A DNA stretch of 64,000 bases, from contig NZ_CANMZW010000004.1 in NCBI RefSeq assembly GCF_947502445.1, positions 124,001 to 188,000 on the forward strand, in the 5' to 3' direction. Both the position numbers and the translations under genes were made by a program. Positions 18,701-25,694 of the stretch are shown here, piece after piece. The stretch's first letter is position 1. Each line of letters starts with the position of its first letter. The DNA is from an uncultured Brevibacillus sp. Lineage in GTDB: Bacteria > Bacillota > Bacilli > Brevibacillales > Brevibacillaceae. The notes under the pieces are model-generated. The model searched no databases, was not told the DNA's origin, and saw only the letters and a list, made by a program, of their open reading frames with translations.

Positions 18701-19898
18701 CCGCTTGTTCACGCGCTTTGTTTTTGGCTTCTTCGTTTGCTTTTGCCAGTTTGTCTTGTTGTTCCTTGATTTTGTTCAGTAGATCGCCTGTGAGGTTTTT
18801 AGCCAGCTCAGCTTCGCGCTGCTTTTTTTCCTGTTCAGCTAGCTGTCTTCGCTGTTCCTCCAATTCCAAACGCTTCTGTCGCTCTAACTCCTGTTGAGTG
18901 CTCCAATCCAGAGACGGTTTCCCGTCCAACTGAATTTTCCGTTGCAGCTCCAGGTTTGTGTCCTTAATAAGTTGCTCTACTTGATCTGGAGTTACCTTTC
19001 CGTTGTCAATCGCAACTCTAAGGATGGAGTTCACCAGAGCATGCAAATTTTGCTGATAGCGTTCCAGATCCTCTGGGCTCGTAAGCTGGAGCTGAGTCAA
19101 AGGGTCAGTTAATTGTCCTTGTTGTAATGCTTCTAGCTGCTTGGCAATAAACTCGTCATGCTCCAGATCCATTGCCAGCTTGGAGCGAATAAGTGCTTGG
19201 ATGATTTCTGGAGACAGTGTGTTCATCAGATCACCCGGTTGAATGACGGCAGACGCAGACGTGGGGAGAGGCACTGACTCAATCGGACGCCCCTGAAAAA
19301 ACGATCCTTGCATGGCTGGATAAAGATTAAGCATCTGATTTTGATTTGGATTATGGGCTGCAACCACTCCAGCTGCTACGACAATCGTGGATTTACCAGT
19401 ATTCGGGTCTACTGTAACTAGAAATTGTGTACCTCTCACTCCCATGACTGCAGTAGGGGTAGAGATCGAAAACTGATCTTCCTTTTGGGTCAGCGGTTTG
19501 GCTTTAATAAAGACAGACCCCGACCATACCTTTAAGTCAGTCTGTTTGTTGCTTGCAGCTTGCTGCAGCTCGGAAATATAAACCTCTGTATTCTCGCCAA
19601 CCGTAATCTCATCTTCTTTATCCGCAATCGATAATACGATACTCGATTTTGCGCTAGTTTTGATCAGATCACCGTGATTCAGACTCATGTTTTTGAACGC
19701 TTTGTATTCCTTTGTACCGCCTGCCTTTTTAACCTGTACAGTACCGGTCACACTTTCTACCCTGGCAGTGCGAGAGGTTTCTGCCGCGTCGACTGTTTTC
19801 ACTTCAGCAAGCAGCATGCTGCTTATCATGACCAGTACAATAAGGCTGCGCCATATCGCTAGAAGACTTTTGCTTCGCCAGCTTCTGATCGTATTCAC
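15753..19898 (-). CDS. Large exported FecR-domain protein with fibronectin type III repeats
   Basis: A 1381-residue exported protein. A signal or anchor segment lies at residues about 14-35. A FecR domain covers about 43-180, with VMGVRGTQFLVTVDPNTGKS near 152. A charged coiled coil rich in E/Q/K/R lies at about 333-399, then a Gly/Ser linker at about 409-446, an Ig-like module at about 455-525, and a long C-terminal part ending in six fibronectin-III-like modules (about 820-1375). These modules alternate between two subtypes and repeat as three pairs. The FecR domain here cannot be an iron-uptake anti-sigma factor, as no sigma gene is adjacent. It starts 27 bases after the CHASE2 cyclase gene, so a shared sensory or surface role is inferred. 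Confidence 0.85.
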   Translation of the reverse strand: MNTIRSWRSKSLLAIWRSLIVLVMISSMLLAEVKTVDAAETSRTARVESVTGTVQVKKAGGTKEYKAFKNMSLNHGDLIKTSAKSSIVLSIADKEDEITVGENTEVYISELQQAASNKQTDLKVWSGSVFIKAKPLTQKEDQFSISTPTAVMGVRGTQFLVTVDPNTGKSTIVVAAGVVAAHNPNQNQMLNLYPAMQGSFFQGRPIESVPLPTSASAVIQPGDLMNTLSPEIIQALIRSKLAMDLEHDEFIAKQLEALQQGQLTDPLTQLQLTSPEDLERYQQNLHALVNSILRVAIDNGKVTPDQVEQLIKDTNLELQRKIQLDGKPSLDWSTQQELERQKRLELEEQRRQLAEQEKKQREAELAKNLTGDLLNKIKEQQDKLAKANEEAKNKAREQAEKNLPVNPSAPGTPGGSGSSPGSGSGGGGSSGGGGGGGSGGGGGGKDPDDSGTIVSIPNITTETLLNNSYTLPQIIQAKMSNGKERNVAVRWNKPVDTSLTGTFTYYGSVSGYQPKVEATLKVVAPFGVPVSLNQQRMIFQGNTILDFGSMTLPPNATVMLENLSPSLPADSGLSVAGPIIDFHFSGIEITQPVMISFPVNTGAHPEQLAIFHKNSDLDWEYVPTVVSNGTATAQVSHFSAYGVLSAAKVGGVTSSPVPGLVDAGTSIYLISETPGATIYVKQNDGFVEYEPGDAITIPSAGSLEAYATKSNMRDGEPVQLSYSTAQANVIDSKRISVTFSQPIQTEAYAIGVSPAGSTALSGLPIEHVERVGDSGLTITLETDTVSIPLQSFSVKFYNGSQYVAQTNSFELGTKPKPPEPKPPQIKTFPLTLSELGTDMANLEWSIPEGTVDYKVYLNGELRSDFYVESNWDAKTSYLYLYDLAPETKYSVKIEALNNSGKKIAEGSRTFTTNSFAGIQVEVTDRGADFLTIKWSRSFEPYPNGDHYRLYIGEGGAKEYKASVTANSPLEYSFTGLLPSKSYTLYVEAWPGGWDNPRDGGKTTASTLGNTEATSFTINTQELATDSASFFWNKPAGTEGYEVYVNDEQVLNPSIEAPPDGMSFLYLHDLAPATNYSLRVYALDASHKRIGQGFLTFKTQPLPPEITISVGESGPDSIMISWESNIEPGQYNGEYRVYLREGDNKVLEKTVSFDSFDRTHVFLNLNSGTEYTFYVEAWKRSPDTLIVSTEGSGSTTDSEPEVEDLLIEQSDISTNSATFKWSKITDTASYRVYRNSSLLSESAYTIENGADQVLSMSGLEPDTPYTLMVEALNSFLQPIARGVREFRTDSEAPPAIELRAFPEATSIRVTWNPVAFEGEYHLYLDDNKTDVRTVASGESDPSYIFEGLETNKEYTIYIEAWPTDAASPFISGQTTAIPTPRI

Positions 19899-19925
19899 TG
19901 CTAGACTACCTCACTTTCGCAAATC

Positions 19926-21719
19926 TCACGACTTTTGCTCCATGTCAGGCGCTTTGACAAACCCAGACACTTCATACAGCTTGATTCCGGTTGTCTTGCC
20001 TTTCATCATTTTTTCGCCAACGAACTGATAGTCGAAATAGTTTCTGGTTCGTTGGTACGTTGTTTCGGATACCAGCACCTGATTGGCCTTGGCATTGGAT
20101 TCAATACGTGCTGCGGTATTTACGTGGTCACCGATTGCAGTATAGTCGACGCGTAAAAATGAACCGATATTGCCGACAACGACATCTCCTGTATTGATTC
20201 CGATTCCGATACTGACCTCAACCTCGTATTTGGCCATGATGTCTTTTCTCACCTGTTCCATGCCGCGCTGGATATCATAGGCTGTCTTGACTGCATGGTA
20301 CTCGTGATGGGGCACATCCAGTGGTGCATTGTAGAGGATCATGGCCGCATCCCCGATAAATTTGTCGATCGTTCCATGGTTTTGGAGCACTTGGTTGGTA
20401 ATCATGTCAAACATCATGTTGAGAAAATCGACGACTTCCTCGGGGCGCAATTTTTCCGAGAGCGGGGTAAAGCCGCGAATATCCAAAAACAGGATCGACA
20501 GCTCCTTGTTCACACCGCCAAGCGGCAACTCGACTTCGCTTTTGGCAATCTGGTTGACCAATTCGGGAGAGATATATCGCCCGAACTGTTGGGTAATAAA
20601 CTGCTTCTGCTTCGTTTCAAAATATGTTTTGACGGCAATATTCACGAAAAAGGTAGTATATAAAGCAGCGAGTGGATAGACCACCGATAAATAGATCAGC
20701 TTGCTATCAAACAAGATGAATTGACCAAAAATCAATAGAATAGAGCTTCCGATCACGAGCGATATACTATACAGCGGCTTCAAGCGCCACGTATACCAGG
20801 TGGTAAAGAAGAACACGATCAGCATCAGAGCGAGTATCAGCAGATCGCCGACAATGGTGATTTTTTGGTCGTGCAGCAACTGGTTGATGATATTGGCATG
20901 GGCATAAACCAGATACATGTTGTTATCGACTGGGGTAGGATGAGCATCATCGCCAGCCGCAGCCATTCCTACAAGAACAATCCGATCCTTAAAGGTTTCC
21001 GGGGGCACTTCTCCGTTTAGCACCATGTAAAAAGGGATGTTCATAAAGTCTTTGGTAGAGCCGTCAAATTTGATCGCCAGCTCTGTTTGTGGATGATCTG
21101 TCAAGTAATGCTTCACATCTGCACCGTACATGTCGGCTACCTGATAGGCGAGCGAAGGAATCTTTCCATCGGGCGAATCGAGCATGAGCCAGGTCCGGCG
21201 AATTACACCATCATCGTCGAGGACAGCATTGATGTGGGCTGTCTTTGCCGCCTGGTCAATCGGTGGGACGGAGTTTAGCAGCTTCTGACCTTTGATGAGT
21301 TGGTCTTTGGTTACGATCGTCTCTTTGCGAAAAAAGTTTTCTAGCTCCACGACAGAGGGAATGATGACATTGTCATGCTTTGCCAGCTCAGCTGCAAAGG
21401 CCTCATCGATTGCTGGGTCTTCGCTTTTTGTCCGAAATGTAATATCGAACGCAACGGCCTTTGCTTCTGACAGAGCTTCCAAAAGGGGGATATAGGTATC
21501 TCGTGGCCAAGGGAAGGTTCCGATTAAATCGAGAGACTCCTGATCAATGTCGACGACAATAATATCCTCGTGTGGGGCATGAGTCATGGACTTATTCATG
21601 TCGTAATCGTAGAAAGCGAAGTTTATTCGCTGTAACGAATCCCCGATAAAGAGAGTCAGACAAATCAGGATGACGATGAGGTTTCCGATGATGGAGATGT
21701 TCCAGATGTTTTTTTTCAT
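19926..21719 (-). CDS. Membrane adenylate cyclase with CHASE2 sensor domain (class III)
   Basis: Predicted to make cAMP in response to an extracellular signal. One N-terminal membrane helix (residues about 8-25), an extracellular CHASE2 domain (about 30-285, with ADDAHPTPVDNN near its end), three membrane helices (about 288-365), then a class III cyclase domain (about 400-585). Both metal aspartates are present (LFLDIRGFT near 411, FIGDAAM near 457). Lys before FIGD and Thr in DYTAIGD near 530 are the adenine-specifying pair, and NTAARIES supplies the transition-state Asn and Arg. The catalytic set therefore looks complete. ATG overlaps the stop of the Crp-type gene by 4 bases (ATGA), implying translational coupling. 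Confidence 0.9.
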   Translation of the reverse strand: MKKNIWNISIIGNLIVILICLTLFIGDSLQRINFAFYDYDMNKSMTHAPHEDIIVVDIDQESLDLIGTFPWPRDTYIPLLEALSEAKAVAFDITFRTKSEDPAIDEAFAAELAKHDNVIIPSVVELENFFRKETIVTKDQLIKGQKLLNSVPPIDQAAKTAHINAVLDDDGVIRRTWLMLDSPDGKIPSLAYQVADMYGADVKHYLTDHPQTELAIKFDGSTKDFMNIPFYMVLNGEVPPETFKDRIVLVGMAAAGDDAHPTPVDNNMYLVYAHANIINQLLHDQKITIVGDLLILALMLIVFFFTTWYTWRLKPLYSISLVIGSSILLIFGQFILFDSKLIYLSVVYPLAALYTTFFVNIAVKTYFETKQKQFITQQFGRYISPELVNQIAKSEVELPLGGVNKELSILFLDIRGFTPLSEKLRPEEVVDFLNMMFDMITNQVLQNHGTIDKFIGDAAMILYNAPLDVPHHEYHAVKTAYDIQRGMEQVRKDIMAKYEVEVSIGIGINTGDVVVGNIGSFLRVDYTAIGDHVNTAARIESNAKANQVLVSETTYQRTRNYFDYQFVGEKMMKGKTTGIKLYEVSGFVKAPDMEQKS

Positions 21720-22402
21720 GAGGTCTCAACCAATCGTTCGATTTCCGCAAGATTGCAGATCAGAATCTTTTTCTTTTTTATTTGAATAAAATCTTGGTTT
21801 TGCAGATCGAGCAACACTTTGGTCACCGTTTCCCTGACGGTTCCTGTCATGTCGGCAATTTGCTGATGAGTGAGCTTCAAATCAATGAGAATCCCCGCTT
21901 TTTGGTTTACGCCATGCTTCTCAGTAAGTCGCAGCATCATTTTGATGATACGGGTGCGAACGTCGAGTAGGGTTAAATCGGTTATCAGTTCATTAGCTTT
22001 TCGCAACCGATCGAGTGCGGTTTCCAGGATTCTCCATGATATTTTGGGGTTTTGCTCGAGCAAAGCGACGAAATCCCGGCGGGTCAAGTAGTAGACGACT
22101 GTCTTTTCCATCGTTTTGGCAGAGGCAGAACGTACCTGTTCATTTTCGAGAACGGCCATCTCACCAAAAAAATCACCATCTCGAAAGATAGCGAGGATAA
22201 TGTCACGAACCTCGTCATCACGATAAATTTTGACGACACCTGATTTAATAATGTAAAGCTCTTCGCCTGCTTCCCCTTCTCGGAAAATATTCGTTCCCTT
22301 TTCATATGTACGAGTGAGGAAGAGAGGAGCGAGCTTGGCCAAATCCTCATCCTCCAAGTCCTGAAAAAAGGGAAAATGTCGAAGGAAATGCTGTTCAGTC
22401 AT
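21716..22402 (-). CDS. Crp/Fnr family transcriptional regulator with intact cyclic-nucleotide site
   Basis: Cyclic-nucleotide-responsive DNA-binding protein. Residues about 10-125 form the binding domain, with the phosphate cassette FGEMAVLENEQVRSASA, in which Glu81 and Arg91 match the residues that hold cAMP in E. coli CRP, and Ser follows Arg as in CRP. A dimer helix follows. The winged HTH at about 150-215 contains LTHQQIADMTGTVRETVTKV. There is no Fe-S Cys cluster, so it is not FNR. It has 228 residues. It is translationally coupled to the cyclase gene, so the cyclase product is its likely ligand. Targets are unknown. Confidence 0.9.
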   Translation of the reverse strand: MTEQHFLRHFPFFQDLEDEDLAKLAPLFLTRTYEKGTNIFREGEAGEELYIIKSGVVKIYRDDEVRDIILAIFRDGDFFGEMAVLENEQVRSASAKTMEKTVVYYLTRRDFVALLEQNPKISWRILETALDRLRKANELITDLTLLDVRTRIIKMMLRLTEKHGVNQKAGILIDLKLTHQQIADMTGTVRETVTKVLLDLQNQDFIQIKKKKILICNLAEIERLVETS

Positions 22403-22427
22403 ACCGATAAACGACTCCTTTTTTGCT

Positions 22428-22787
22428 TCAGCTGATGACCAAAGCTGCTGCGAGGACGATGAGATGAAAAATTTGATCGCACATGACCATCAGCCACTTG
22501 CTACCATCGTCAGTGACACGCATAATTTTTCGATACCAGAAGAAAACGATTGTTCGGCGATCTAAAATCACATGAGTAACAAATACGAATAAGACCGCCC
22601 AGACAGATAAACCGCCGGGAATAAACAAGTATGCAATGAGTGAGATGATCGCTGTGTACACCATGCAATGAGCGAGCAAGGGAAGCCAGCGCTGCGCCTT
22701 GTATTTGGCCATCCATTCGGTTTGAAACATATAGTCCCCGATCAAATGGGCAACGAGCAGAATGTCAAAAGCACTAAAATGATTCAC
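22428..22787 (-). CDS. DUF3307 integral membrane protein
   Basis: Small membrane protein with about four hydrophobic segments over 119 residues. The N-terminal LLVAHLIGDYMFQTEWMA and the central VTHVILDRRT are family hallmarks, with His/Asp pairs resembling phosphatase-like membrane metal sites. The biochemical role is not known. It ends 25 bases before the Crp-type gene on the same strand and so is probably co-transcribed with the regulator and cyclase. In other bacteria DUF3307 genes often sit near SatD- or regulator-type genes, which does not settle function. Confidence 0.82.
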   Translation of the reverse strand: MNHFSAFDILLVAHLIGDYMFQTEWMAKYKAQRWLPLLAHCMVYTAIISLIAYLFIPGGLSVWAVLFVFVTHVILDRRTIVFFWYRKIMRVTDDGSKWLMVMCDQIFHLIVLAAALVIS

Positions 22788-22806
22788 TTCTCCTTGACTC
22801 CCCCCA

Positions 22807-22835
22807 TTGGAGGGTCCATCACGCCCTCCATTATA
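22807..22835 (-). promoter_or_regulatory. Possible -10 element and hairpin upstream of DUF3307-crp-cyclase
   Basis: In the 173-bp gap between the SLC13 fusion and DUF3307 genes the minus strand has TATAAT (positions 22835-22830) followed at once by an inverted repeat TGGAGGG/CCCTCCA. No good -35 is visible. It may be an internal promoter with an operator-like hairpin, or the start of a separate transcript. The evidence is thin. Confidence 0.35.
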
Positions 22836-22960
22836 AGTGAATCTGGTTCGAAAGTAGTAAAAAATTCTGAAGCTTTGCTGATGAGTCTATCTTATTGTAA
22901 CGAAAGGAGCGGGGGATTTTTGTGTTCTGGTTCACAAAACGAATAATTTCTTTCCTCCAA

Positions 22961-25582
22961 TTATTTGATCAGGCCGATCCATTCCCAATAAGGCACACTG
23001 GCTGCGATGGCAAGGATGATGGCAAGTGCGTAGCCAAGTGCGATTTTTTGACCTTGCTTGTGGCTAAAGGACTTACCCTCCGAGCTATAGTAAGCGGTTA
23101 AATAGGTCGGTGATTGATAGGTAAAAAAGAATGGGTCTGTAGCCAGCAAAATCACAAAGACGAAAATCCAAGGGTGGATGCCTGCCTGCTGTGCCAATGG
23201 AAGCAAGGCAGTCACGAGTAAGATAACAGCAGGATCGTCCCGAATAATGAGAGTGACGAGAAACGAAACGAGAATGACAACGGTCAAGAGAAGGGTAGGG
23301 CTTGTCAGAAACACGGAGAGCTTTTCACCGAGAAAGGTAGAAAGCGCGTCTGCAATTCCTAGCTCTTGAGTGGCCGTAGCAAAACTGAACGCGACTCCTA
23401 AGAACAAGAGAAAAGGCCAGTCAATTCCGTTTGAAACGGTTTGGCGGTCAAGCGCTCCACTAATCACCAAAATAGCGAAGCCGAGCAGCATAATCCATGC
23501 GCTATCGATTCCGTGCAAAGGGGCAAGAATCAGCAGGGCGATACTCCCCAGTGTGGTTGAAACGGCTATGCGCTCTGCTTTCGACCATGGCCCTAATAGC
23601 TGCAGCTGTTCATCCAGCACTTCATCTGATATCGGTCGTACCTGACGTACGTTTCGAAACATGAGCTGGAGGATGACGAGCATGACAGCCGAAAAAATAA
23701 GAAAGGCAGGCAGTGCATATAAGAACCATTGCAGCCAGTTAATCGGCTCGGAGACAGCAGCAAGTCCATATGCCATCATGTTTGTGTAGGAGCCAGTCAG
23801 GACAAAAGGCGCGGTGAAGCCATAAAAAATCATGGCAGCGAGCCCAAGTCCTGCTGCGCCGCGGCTCTTGTCAGCAAACCCCATCGATTCGGACAAGGTT
23901 CGTGCAAGCGGCACTCCGAGCGATACTTTGGCAGAGGAGGACGGGATCAACGAATTGAGCAGCATTCCTCCGGCAACGACACCCCACAATTGCCCACGAT
24001 AATGTCGCGGAAATCGTTTTAACGCATTGAGAGACACGCGAAACAAAATACCAGAGCGGGTGATTACCGCAATGAACGCCATAATAAAAATCATATAAAG
24101 CCAAGTGGTTGAGGCGAATCCGGAGAGAGCAACCTCTGGTCCGACTAGTCCGCCTAGAACCCAAGCCATAGCCATCCCAAGTCCGACGATGTAATCGGGG
24201 ATGACATTAACGATCCAGAGGATGACGGCAGCTACCCCGATCCCGATGAAATCCATTCCGGCGCGAGATAAGCCGTCGAGGGGCTCTATGTAATGAAAGA
24301 GTATCAAGCTGATTGGAACCAGAATAGCGGCAACCCATCCACCGAGCCTGTTTTTGTGAAACAGCCCGACCGTATTGTAGGCGCGAGTGCGACTGTGCTG
24401 CTGCGCCAATTGCTGCTTGGCTAGGTCATACTCTTTACTGCCGTCTTCACCAGCGATTCCGGTGAGCGATCTTTTTGCTTCCGCAAGCGTTAAGTATTCC
24501 ATAGCTTGCTGGTGCCTGTTTAATCGGGCATGCAGCTCGGCAGCCCATTCATATGTAGTAATCCATTGCTCGGTCGTGTAGCTGGCGCCAAAATCACTCC
24601 AGGCCCGATCCAATAGTGCCAGTCCAACCTCAGGATGCTCGGCTGGCTCTCCATAGAGAATACAGCCTTTCAAAAGTTCATCCTTTTCTACAATTTTCTC
24701 TGGTGGGCAATCGGCTAGCAGTATAAATAAACGCTTTTTGCTAGCTTCCACAAGCTCAGGCAGGACATGCAGGGCGATTTGCAAAGCCTCTGTCCATCTA
24801 CCGGCTACACCTAGCAGCTCGATGGCGGCATCCCAATCGTTGCTCTGTTGATAATCATCCAGCATTTCGGCAATCCAGCGACGTTTTTCCTCATGCCCAA
24901 ACCTTACCGTAGCAATTTCGGAGAGGAGACGCCGCATACCCGGAGCAAGCGTGAACCATTCCGGCTGTGCTTCTATTCGCTGGAGATACTTGCTTGCGTC
25001 CTGGAATTGCTCCAAAGCTTGATCGAGCAAAATTCCAAACCGCCGTTCTGCCATGCTTGCGTGGACACGTGGAAATTCTGAGCACCATAGCAAGGCATGA
25101 GTGAGAGATAAAGGTAAGGTGTCCAGCTCCAGCGCAACGGTTTGGTAGTTTTGCTCTTTGTTTACCAAAAGCTGTTTATTCGTGCTTGTCAATCGGCTGG
25201 ACAACAAGCGGATAAAATAGGACGAAATGGACGGCTGCTCCTCCACGAGCTTGTCGAATGTTTCCCGATTAATGATATACAGCTCTGCATCGGTTGCCGC
25301 GATCGCAGTCGCGGAGCGGGTCTCACCGGTCAGCATCGCCATTTCCCCGAGTGTATCACCTTCACTTAGTACAGAAATCGATTGAGCTGAACCGCTTTTT
25401 TTTGCGTCGATGAACAGTTCAAGCTTGCCACTTTTGATTACATACAGATTGTCCCCGGGATCGCCCTCCGAAAACAAGACAGTGCCTACGGGAACGATTC
25501 TTTGTTCCAGCTTTCCAAGCAGCTTCGCTAGCTCCATATTGGACAACTGCTTGAACATTTCAATTCGTTGCAGCGTGGTCAA
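22961..25582 (-). CDS. SLC13/DASS-type transporter with N-terminal cyclic-nucleotide-binding domain
   Basis: An 873-residue fusion. Residues about 8-125 are a cyclic-nucleotide-binding domain with the cassette LGEMAMLTGETRSATA; Glu80 and Arg89 are the conserved ligand contacts. Residues about 130-410 form a soluble helical region, perhaps TPR-like. Residues about 425-873 hold some twelve membrane helices of the SLC13 anion symporter family (LNSLIPSSSAKVSLGVPLAR and the mirror segment FLVTLIIRDDPAVILLVTAL). The start is TTG 25582 after GGGAGGTGG. The architecture suggests a carboxylate or sulfate transporter gated by a cyclic nucleotide. It lies directly upstream of genes for a cyclase and a Crp-type regulator, on the same strand. 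Confidence 0.88.
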   Translation of the reverse strand: MTTLQRIEMFKQLSNMELAKLLGKLEQRIVPVGTVLFSEGDPGDNLYVIKSGKLELFIDAKKSGSAQSISVLSEGDTLGEMAMLTGETRSATAIAATDAELYIINRETFDKLVEEQPSISSYFIRLLSSRLTSTNKQLLVNKEQNYQTVALELDTLPLSLTHALLWCSEFPRVHASMAERRFGILLDQALEQFQDASKYLQRIEAQPEWFTLAPGMRRLLSEIATVRFGHEEKRRWIAEMLDDYQQSNDWDAAIELLGVAGRWTEALQIALHVLPELVEASKKRLFILLADCPPEKIVEKDELLKGCILYGEPAEHPEVGLALLDRAWSDFGASYTTEQWITTYEWAAELHARLNRHQQAMEYLTLAEAKRSLTGIAGEDGSKEYDLAKQQLAQQHSRTRAYNTVGLFHKNRLGGWVAAILVPISLILFHYIEPLDGLSRAGMDFIGIGVAAVILWIVNVIPDYIVGLGMAMAWVLGGLVGPEVALSGFASTTWLYMIFIMAFIAVITRSGILFRVSLNALKRFPRHYRGQLWGVVAGGMLLNSLIPSSSAKVSLGVPLARTLSESMGFADKSRGAAGLGLAAMIFYGFTAPFVLTGSYTNMMAYGLAAVSEPINWLQWFLYALPAFLIFSAVMLVILQLMFRNVRQVRPISDEVLDEQLQLLGPWSKAERIAVSTTLGSIALLILAPLHGIDSAWIMLLGFAILVISGALDRQTVSNGIDWPFLLFLGVAFSFATATQELGIADALSTFLGEKLSVFLTSPTLLLTVVILVSFLVTLIIRDDPAVILLVTALLPLAQQAGIHPWIFVFVILLATDPFFFTYQSPTYLTAYYSSEGKSFSHKQGQKIALGYALAIILAIAASVPYWEWIGLIK

Positions 25583-25623
25583 AAGTCCACCTCCCGCCTA
25601 AAAACATAATGAGAGCCAGTATG

Positions 25624-25655
25624 CAGATTATATTACTCGCTAATATTATAATCTG
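25624..25655 (-). promoter_or_regulatory. AT-rich inverted repeat upstream of the SLC13 fusion gene
   Basis: CAGATTATATTA and TAATATTATAATCTG face each other around CTCGC, about 45 bases before the TTG start. The arm contains a TATAAT-like hexamer on the minus strand. This could be an operator overlapping the promoter. It does not resemble the TGTGA-N6-TCACA site of CRP. Confidence 0.5.
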
Positions 25656-25694
25656 ATTCGAATCATTCAGCTAGAAAATCATCGCACAATTAAG

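Noticed and set aside
18499..18897. Proline-rich plus-strand frame of 132 codons
   Set aside because: It is the antisense of the Gly/Ser linker and coiled coil of the FecR protein (CC-rich codons read as Pro), not a gene.
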